Shown here: positions 5,899 to 10,470 of the stretch, one piece after another
Layout: each line of letters begins with the position of its first letter
Numbering within the stretch: position 1 is the first letter of the stretch
Assembly (NCBI GenBank): GCA_035464115.1
Contig: DATHSN010000159.1
Span: 1 to 10,470, forward strand
Length of the DNA stretch: 10,470 nt
Reading direction: 5' to 3'
DNA from: DATHSN01 sp035464115
GTDB taxonomy: Bacteria; Actinomycetota; Acidimicrobiia; Acidimicrobiales; SKKL01
Notes under the pieces: generated by a model
What the model was told of the DNA's origin: nothing
The model's input: the letters and a program-made list of their open reading frames with translations, nothing else
The model's database searches: none
Program-made: the position numbers and the translations under genes

Positions 5899-6927
5899 CT
5901 AGAGCTCGGCGAGGACCGCGCTGGCGCTCATCTCGCGGTCGTTCACCGGCGGCCGGTCGGGCAACGAGCCGCCGATGGAGAGGGTGGCGAGCACGTCGAC
6001 GGCCGAGAGCAGGTCGCGCAGTGACCGCGGCGGCGGGAAGTACTCGTCCTCGTCGGTGATGCGGACCTCCTCGACGCCCTCGGCGGGGGCGAGGCGGTCG
6101 ATGACGGCCGCCACCAGCTCCTCGGGGGCCGACGCGCCGGCGGTGACGCCGACGGTGCCGGTGAGGTCGTCGGGGAGCTCGGCCGCGTCGTTGATGCGGT
6201 ACACCCGGGGGCAGCCCTGCTCACGGGCGAGCTGCTCGAGGGCCCGCGTGTTCGACGAGTTGGCCGAGCCGATGACCACCATGGCGTCGACCCGCGGGGC
6301 GATCTGCATCAGCGCCGACTGGCGGTTGGTGGTGGCGAAGCACAGGTCGCTGCGCCCCGGGAGCCACACGTCGGGGAACCGCTCGCGGGTGGCCTCCATG
6401 ACGTCGGACCAGTCGCGGTGGCTGAGGGTGGTCTGGGCGAGCAGGGCCACCGGCTGGTCGAACACCGGGAGGGCCTCGACCTCGGCCACCGTCTCGACCC
6501 GGTGGATGGCGTCGGGGGCCACCGCCATGGTGCCGACCGCCTCCTCGTGGCCCTCGTGGCCCACGTAGACGATGCGGTAGCCCTTGCCGGCGCGCACCTT
6601 CACCTCGTGGTGGACCTTGGTGACGAGCGGGCACACCGCGTCGACCACGTAGCCGCCGCTGGCCCGGGCCGCGGCCACCACCTCGGGGGCCGAACCGTGC
6701 GCGGAGAGCATGATCGGCCGACCGGGCGGCACCTCGTCGACGTCGTCGACGAACACCACGCCCATCTGCTCGAAGCGCTCGACCACCCGCCGGTTGTGGA
6801 CGATCTCGTGGTAGCAGTAGACGGGCGGCTCGAAGGCCCGCACCATCCACGCCAGCGCCTTGATCGCCATCTCCACGCCGGCGCAGAAGCCCCGCGGGGC
6901 GGCCAGCAGCACGCGGTCGACGTCCAC
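5899..6927 (-). CDS. ispH: 4-hydroxy-3-methylbut-2-enyl diphosphate reductase (IspH/LytB)
   Basis: The last enzyme of the MEP isoprenoid pathway: it reduces HMBPP to IPP and DMAPP using a [4Fe-4S] cluster. The 342 residues contain the three cluster cysteines: Cys15 (PRGFCAGV), Cys99 (VDAVCPLVTKVH, where the residue before Cys is Val rather than the usual Thr) and Cys196 (SDLCFATTNRQ). Substrate-site residues are also present in EIVHN (41-45), SAHGSAP (75-81), GHEGHEEAVG (123-132), AQTTLS (164-169), GSANSSN (220-226) and TAGASAPE (262-269). Length and motif order are normal, so it should be active. The start is the GTG at 6927. A TACCGT hexamer ends exactly 6 bases before it, which fits a leaderless message. 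It leads a - strand series with the CopD-like and HD genes, and is divergent from the DUF512 gene. Confidence 0.96.
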   Translation of the reverse strand: MDVDRVLLAAPRGFCAGVEMAIKALAWMVRAFEPPVYCYHEIVHNRRVVERFEQMGVVFVDDVDEVPPGRPIMLSAHGSAPEVVAAARASGGYVVDAVCPLVTKVHHEVKVRAGKGYRIVYVGHEGHEEAVGTMAVAPDAIHRVETVAEVEALPVFDQPVALLAQTTLSHRDWSDVMEATRERFPDVWLPGRSDLCFATTNRQSALMQIAPRVDAMVVIGSANSSNTRALEQLAREQGCPRVYRINDAAELPDDLTGTVGVTAGASAPEELVAAVIDRLAPAEGVEEVRITDEDEYFPPPRSLRDLLSAVDVLATLSIGGSLPDRPPVNDREMSASAVLAEL

Positions 6928-6933
6928 GCCCCC

Positions 6934-6939
6934 ACGGTA
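6934..6939 (-). promoter_or_regulatory. -10 box for a leaderless ispH transcript
   Basis: On the - strand the sequence TACCGT (6939 down to 6934) fits the actinobacterial TANNNT -10 pattern. Six bases (GGGGGC) separate it from the ispH GTG at 6927. That spacing places the transcription start at or next to the start codon, and no Shine-Dalgarno that would require a 5' UTR is visible beyond the G-run. Confidence 0.6.
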
Positions 6940-6954
6940 CCGAGCCGGGGCCCG

Positions 6955-6960
6955 TATCCT
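6955..6960 (+). promoter_or_regulatory. -10 box for a leaderless DUF512-der transcript
   Basis: TATCCT (6955-6960) is a good TANNNT -10 box. Six bases (TGCCAG) separate it from the ATG at 6967, the same spacing as the ispH box on the other strand. The message would start at or beside the ATG. The -35 position (about 6932-6937, CCACGG) does not resemble TTGACA and coincides with the ispH -10 box. Confidence 0.65.
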
Positions 6961-6966
6961 TGCCAG

Positions 6967-8397
6967 ATGCCCGAGCGCCCCCGCGTCGTCGCCGTCACGG
7001 CCGAGTCGGCCGCGGCGCGCGCCGGCATCGAGGTCGGCGACGAGGTCATCTCCATCGACGGCGAGGTGCCGCGCGACGTCATCCAGTGGCGTTGGCTCGT
7101 CGACGAGGCCGACCCGGTGCTGCTCGTCGACCGCGGCGGGCTCGAGCTCGAGATCGAGGTGGGCAAGCCGGCGGGCGAGCCGCTCGGCGCCGAGGTCGCC
7201 TCGGCGCTCTTCGACGCGGTCCGCACCTGCGACAACCACTGCGAGTTCTGCTTCATCTACCAGCTGCCGCCCGGCATGCGGAAGAGCCTCTACCTCAAGG
7301 ACGACGACTACCGCCTGTCGTTCCTCTACGGGAACTTCACCACCCTCACCCGCGTCACCGAGGCCGACCTCGAGCGGGTCGTCACCGAGGGGCTGTCGCC
7401 GCTGCACGTGAGCATCCACGCCACCGATCCCGCGGTGCGCACCGAGATGCTCCGCAACCGCCGGGGCGCCACCAGCCTGCGGTGGCTGCGGGCCCTGCTC
7501 GACCACGGCGTCGAGGTCCACGGCCAGATCGTCGTCTGCCCGGGCCTCAACGACGGCGCCGTGCTCGACGACACGCTCGCCGGGGTGCTCGACCAGTACC
7601 CCGAGCTGGCCACCATCTGCGTGGTGCCGCTCGGGATCAGCCGCTACAACACCGAGCCCCGCATGCGGCCCCACACCCGGGCCGAGGCCGAGGCGGTGGT
7701 CGACACCGTCGAGGACTGGCAGGACGTCTACCGCGCGGTTCTCGGTCGCCGCCTCGCCTTCGCGGCCGACGAGTACTACCTGCTCGCCGAGCGCCCCTTC
7801 CCGTCCGCCGACGCCTACGAGGGCTTCCCCATGCACGAAGACGGCGTGGGCATGGCCCGCACCCTCGAGCTCGAGATCACCGGCGCGGTCGACAGCCCCA
7901 CCGGCCCCCAGTCGGGGTTCTTCGCCTGGGTCGACGGGGCGCCCGCCGAGGGCTACCGGGCGCCCCGCACCTCGACCGCCGGCGGCTGCGGGTCCACCGC
8001 CGCGTCGGCGCCGGGCACGGTCGGCGTCAGCCTGCGACCCCGGCGCGACGCGCCGGTCGGCATCCTCACCGGCGAGTACGGCGCCCGGGTGCTGGCGCCG
8101 CTCGTCGCCGGCCTCGGTCGCGACGACGTGCGGGTCATCCCCGTGGCCAACGAGTTCTTCGGCGGCACCACCGCGGTCACCGGGCTGATGGTCGGCGCCG
8201 ACATCGCCCGGGTGCTCGAGCGCGAGCCCGTCGGGCACCGCTACCTGCTCCCCGACGTGTGCCTGTCCGAGGGCCGGTTCCTCGACGGCACCACCCCCGA
8301 CGAGCTGCCCCGCCCCGTCGAGATCGTCGCCACCGACGGGCTGGCGCTGCGCGCCGCGCTCGGTCTCGACCGCGCCGCCGTGGGGGCCGACCGATGA
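6967..8397 (+). CDS. PDZ / radical-SAM-like / DUF512 protein
   Basis: A 476-residue protein with three parts. Residues 1-66 form a PDZ-like domain (ARAGIEVGDEVISIDGEVPRD). Residues 80-270 form a radical-SAM-type region with the cluster motif Cys88-x3-Cys92-x2-Cys95 (TCDNHCEFCFI), then YLKDDDYRLSFLYGNFTTLT (109-128) and LHVSIHATDP (146-155). The DUF512 domain follows, with TGEYGARVL (368-376), VANEFFGGTTAVTGLMVGADI (393-413, given as key block) and LPDVCLSEGRFLDGTTPDEL (428-447). This is the family annotated as DUF512/FeS-containing oxidoreductase, known in clostridia and actinobacteria, with no established reaction. A Gly/Ala/Thr-rich stretch at 334-352 looks like a lineage-specific loop. The ATG at 6967 is fixed by the PDZ start and the -10 box 6 bases upstream. 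Its TGA overlaps the der ATG (ATGA), so it should be translationally coupled to a ribosome-assembly GTPase. The biochemical role is unknown. Confidence 0.88.
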   Translation: MPERPRVVAVTAESAAARAGIEVGDEVISIDGEVPRDVIQWRWLVDEADPVLLVDRGGLELEIEVGKPAGEPLGAEVASALFDAVRTCDNHCEFCFIYQLPPGMRKSLYLKDDDYRLSFLYGNFTTLTRVTEADLERVVTEGLSPLHVSIHATDPAVRTEMLRNRRGATSLRWLRALLDHGVEVHGQIVVCPGLNDGAVLDDTLAGVLDQYPELATICVVPLGISRYNTEPRMRPHTRAEAEAVVDTVEDWQDVYRAVLGRRLAFAADEYYLLAERPFPSADAYEGFPMHEDGVGMARTLELEITGAVDSPTGPQSGFFAWVDGAPAEGYRAPRTSTAGGCGSTAASAPGTVGVSLRPRRDAPVGILTGEYGARVLAPLVAGLGRDDVRVIPVANEFFGGTTAVTGLMVGADIARVLEREPVGHRYLLPDVCLSEGRFLDGTTPDELPRPVEIVATDGLALRAALGLDRAAVGADR

Positions 8398-9704
8398 GCG
8401 ACATGCCCGTGGTCGCCATCGTCGGTCGCCCCAACGTCGGCAAGTCCACCTTCATGAACCGGGTGCTCGGGCGGCGCGAGGCCATCGTCGAGGAGCGCCC
8501 CGGCGTCACCCGCGACCGCAAGGAGGTGGTGGGGGAGTGGCGCGGCCGCGACTTCCTCCTCGTCGACACCGGCGGCTGGCTGCCCGGCGGCGACGCCCTC
8601 GACGACAAGGTGTCGGCCCAGAGCGAGCGGGCCATGCGCGAGGCCGACGTCGTCATCTTCGTGGTCGACGCCACGGTCGGCGTCACCGAGGAGGACGCCC
8701 GCGTCGCGGATCTGCTGCGCCGTCTCGACCGGCCGGTGCTGCTCGCCGCCAACAAGGTCGACGACGCCAACCGCGAGGCCGCGGCGTGGGAGCTGATGAC
8801 CCTCGGCGTCGGCGAGCCGTGGCCCATCAGCGCCCTGCACGGTCGGGGCACCGGCGACCTGCTCGACGCCCTCATCGACGTGCTCCCGCCCGAGGACGAC
8901 GAGCCCGACGAGGGCGCCGACCTCGCCGACCCGGAGCGGATCTTCGCGGTGTCCATCGTCGGGCGGCCCAACGTGGGCAAGAGCACCTTGTTCAACCGGC
9001 TCATCGGCGACGAGCGCTCGGTGGTCCACGACATGCCGGGCACCACCCGCGACGCGGTCGACACCGTGGTCGAGACCCCCGACGGGCCCATCCGCTTCGT
9101 CGACACCGCCGGCATGCGCCGCCGGGCGCGCATCGACGAGGGCACCGAGTACTACTCGTTCGTGCGGGCCCTCAAGGCGGTCGACGCCGCCGACGTCGCC
9201 CTGCTCGTCATCGACGCCACCGAGGGCGTCACCCACCAGGACCAGCGCCTCGCCGAGCGCATCGACGCCGCCGGCTGCCCGGTGGTGGTGCTGCTCAACA
9301 AGTGGGAGCTGCTCGACGCCGAGGCCCGCGAGCAGCTCGGCATCGAGGTGGGGCGCAAGCTGCACTTCCTCGGCCAGTCCGAGGTGCTCAAGATCTCGGC
9401 GCTGTCGGGCAAGGGCGTCCACCGCCTTCTGCCGGCGCTCACCGACGCCATCGCCGACTACCACACCCGGGTCCCCACCCGGAAGGTCAACGACGTCATC
9501 CGGGCCGCCCAGCAGGCCCAGCCCGCCCCCCACGGCGGGCGGGTGCTCTACGCCACCCAAGGCGCCGCCGACCCGCCCACGTTCACCCTGTTCGCCAACC
9601 GCGAGCTGCCCGCCACCTACCTGCGCTACCTCGAGCGGCGGCTCCGTGAGGACCTCGACCTCGGGGCCACGCCCATCAAGCTGCGGGTCCGCCGCCGGTC
9701 CTGA
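8394..9704 (+). CDS. der: Ribosome-assembly GTPase Der (EngA)
   Basis: A 436-residue tandem GTPase that acts in 50S subunit maturation in the cytoplasm. The first G domain has GRPNVGKST (11-19), PGVTRD (36-41), DTGG (58-61), NKVD (120-123) and SAL (146-148). After an acidic linker (about 163-182), the second has GRPNVGKST (190-198), PGTTRD (215-220), DTAG (237-240), NKWE (302-305) and SALSGKG (335-341). A C-terminal KH-like domain (about 355-436) ends in a basic RVRRRS. The first domain has FMNR where the second has LFNR. Length and motif order are complete. The start ATG at 8394 overlaps the DUF512 stop as ATGA, so it has no independent ribosome-binding site and depends on the upstream gene. 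In many actinobacteria der follows cmk; here several genes lie between them. Confidence 0.98.
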   Translation: MSDMPVVAIVGRPNVGKSTFMNRVLGRREAIVEERPGVTRDRKEVVGEWRGRDFLLVDTGGWLPGGDALDDKVSAQSERAMREADVVIFVVDATVGVTEEDARVADLLRRLDRPVLLAANKVDDANREAAAWELMTLGVGEPWPISALHGRGTGDLLDALIDVLPPEDDEPDEGADLADPERIFAVSIVGRPNVGKSTLFNRLIGDERSVVHDMPGTTRDAVDTVVETPDGPIRFVDTAGMRRRARIDEGTEYYSFVRALKAVDAADVALLVIDATEGVTHQDQRLAERIDAAGCPVVVLLNKWELLDAEAREQLGIEVGRKLHFLGQSEVLKISALSGKGVHRLLPALTDAIADYHTRVPTRKVNDVIRAAQQAQPAPHGGRVLYATQGAADPPTFTLFANRELPATYLRYLERRLREDLDLGATPIKLRVRRRS

Positions 9705-9775
9705 ACGAACATCGGTCACCCAACCGTCAGGCGATCGTCACCCGACTGCGCTCACGTCCCGAGCCGGCCGACCGG

Positions 9776-9781
9776 TAGCAT
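9776..9781 (+). promoter_or_regulatory. Candidate -10 box upstream of the SpoIIE-type phosphatase
   Basis: TAGCAT (9776-9781) fits TANNNT and ends 9 bases before the ATG at 9791, which allows a leaderless or nearly leaderless message. The 86-base gap after der (9705-9790) holds no clear terminator. It does contain GTCACCC twice (9715-9721 and 9737-9743), starting 22 bases apart, which may be chance or a binding-site pair. No convincing -35 is seen. Confidence 0.4.
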
Positions 9782-9790
9782 CGCGTAGCC

Positions 9791-10470
9791 ATGGACGACG
9801 TCCTGCTGACGGCGCTCGCCGTCGCCTCGCTCGCCGCCACCGCTCTCTGGGGGCGGTCGGCCAGCCACCGGGGCCGGGTCCTGCAACGGGTCCGGCGCAA
9901 CACCGTCGACGCCGAGGCCCGGGCGCTGGCGCGGGCCGACTACCGCAAGGACCTGCACACCGCGCTGCTCTACGCCACCATCGCGGTGGCGGCGGCCACC
10001 GCGGCCCTCCTCGACTCGTCGTCGGCCGCGGTGTTCGCCCTGTTGCTGATCCCCACCGTCGTCACCTTCGCTCTGGGGCGGGGCTTCGTCACCGAGGCCA
10101 AGCTCGCCGCCAACCGCCTCGAGCTCGAGCGTCGGGCCCAGGAGGTCATCGACCAGGAGGCGTCGGCGCCCAAGCGCTGGGCCGCCCGCCTCGCCCCCGA
10201 CGAGCTGCCCGACATCAGCGGGTTCGAGGTCGGTCGGGTGTACCAGGCCGGCACCGGGCTCATGGCCGGCGACTTCTACGACGTGTTCCGGGTGGCCCCC
10301 ACCCGGGTGGCGGCGGTCATCGGCGACGTCACCGGGCACGGCATCGAGCCGTCGATCACCGCGTTCCAGGCCAAGTACTTGCTGCGGGTGTTCCTCCGCC
10401 AGTTCCGCGATCCCGCCCAGGCGCTCGAGGAGCTCAACGCCCAGATGTCGGCCATGGACCGCGGCGAGGA
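9791..10470 (+). CDS. Membrane-anchored SpoIIE/PP2C-type serine phosphatase, N-terminal part
   Basis: The gene runs off the window after 226 complete codons. A membrane helix at about 3-20 is followed by a basic stretch, then a pair of helices at 57-74 and 78-97, and a charged, probably coiled-coil linker (98-125). The catalytic domain starts at about 143 with GFEVGRVYQAGTGLMAGDFYDVF (144-166), where Asp161 is a predicted metal ligand. It continues with AVIGDVTGHGIEPSIT (175-190), where Asp179 is a second metal ligand. These are the RsbU/SpoIIE-type phosphatase motifs. In that family the enzymes dephosphorylate anti-sigma antagonists in partner-switching pathways. The usual GGDFYD is MAGDFYD here, a mild change. 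No partner gene (anti-sigma kinase or antagonist) is visible inside the window, so the pathway is unknown. The ATG at 9791 is the first start in frame; no Shine-Dalgarno is seen. Confidence 0.85.
   Translation, partial: MDDVLLTALAVASLAATALWGRSASHRGRVLQRVRRNTVDAEARALARADYRKDLHTALLYATIAVAAATAALLDSSSAAVFALLLIPTVVTFALGRGFVTEAKLAANRLELERRAQEVIDQEASAPKRWAARLAPDELPDISGFEVGRVYQAGTGLMAGDFYDVFRVAPTRVAAVIGDVTGHGIEPSITAFQAKYLLRVFLRQFRDPAQALEELNAQMSAMDRGE

Noticed and set aside
7965..8025. A possible frameshift in the DUF512 gene around the Gly/Ala-rich stretch
   Set aside because: The frame stays open and conserved blocks continue in the same frame on both sides; it is more likely a variable loop.
6928..8238. 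Upstream extension of the ispH frame through the DUF512 gene
   Set aside because: The frame is open only because of base composition; IspH motifs begin just after GTG 6927, and the opposite strand carries a complete DUF512 gene with its own -10 box.
8241..9719. A 492-codon - strand frame opposite der
   Set aside because: It is a shadow of der; no domain or start signal.
9705..9790. A terminator after der
   Set aside because: Only a 4-bp CGGT/ACCG pairing was seen near 9713-9726, with no T-tract; too weak to call.

Overview
This is a very GC-rich window whose coding stretches show a strong preference for G or C at the third codon position. The proteins fit a high-GC actinobacterium. LeuA is of the actinobacterial type, several starts look leaderless, and there is a cmk/plsC/ispH/DUF512/der neighbourhood. 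Acidimicrobiia is my best guess at the class, but this is inference from recalled protein similarity, not a computed placement. Nearly all of the window is chromosomal housekeeping sequence. I see no mobile element, CRISPR array, rRNA or tRNA, and no gene-free stretch longer than about 210 bases.

Layout. On the + strand are the tail of cytidylate kinase (cmk, ends 149), the overlapping acyltransferase plsC (142-834), and a 208-base leader (835-1042) in front of leuA (1043-2770). The leader encodes a short peptide with four consecutive leucine codons (867-902), followed by two perfect hairpins. The second hairpin carries a consensus Shine-Dalgarno sequence. Five genes then run on the - strand. 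In their own direction of transcription they are ispH (6927-5899), a small CopD-like membrane protein that abuts it (5898-5518), an HD-domain protein with a diiron-type ligand set (5462-4887), an AI-2E/PerM-family membrane protein (4782-3583) and thiD (3571-2786). A 26-bp perfect palindrome lies between the HD gene and the AI-2E-family gene. Divergent from ispH, across only 39 bp, a + strand pair follows: a PDZ/radical-SAM/DUF512 protein (6967-8397) coupled by ATGA to der (8394-9704). The window ends inside a membrane-anchored SpoIIE-type phosphatase (9791 onward).

Function. The cmk, plsC, ispH, DUF512 and der genes are core functions: nucleotide supply, phospholipid synthesis, isoprenoid synthesis and ribosome assembly. 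leuA and thiD add leucine and thiamine biosynthesis. The parts most worth following up are regulatory. They are the leucine leader of leuA, with an alternative in-frame leuA start behind the sequestered Shine-Dalgarno; the symmetric pair of leaderless -10 boxes between ispH and the DUF512 gene; and the long palindrome upstream of the AI-2E-family gene. I found no convincing new multi-gene system.
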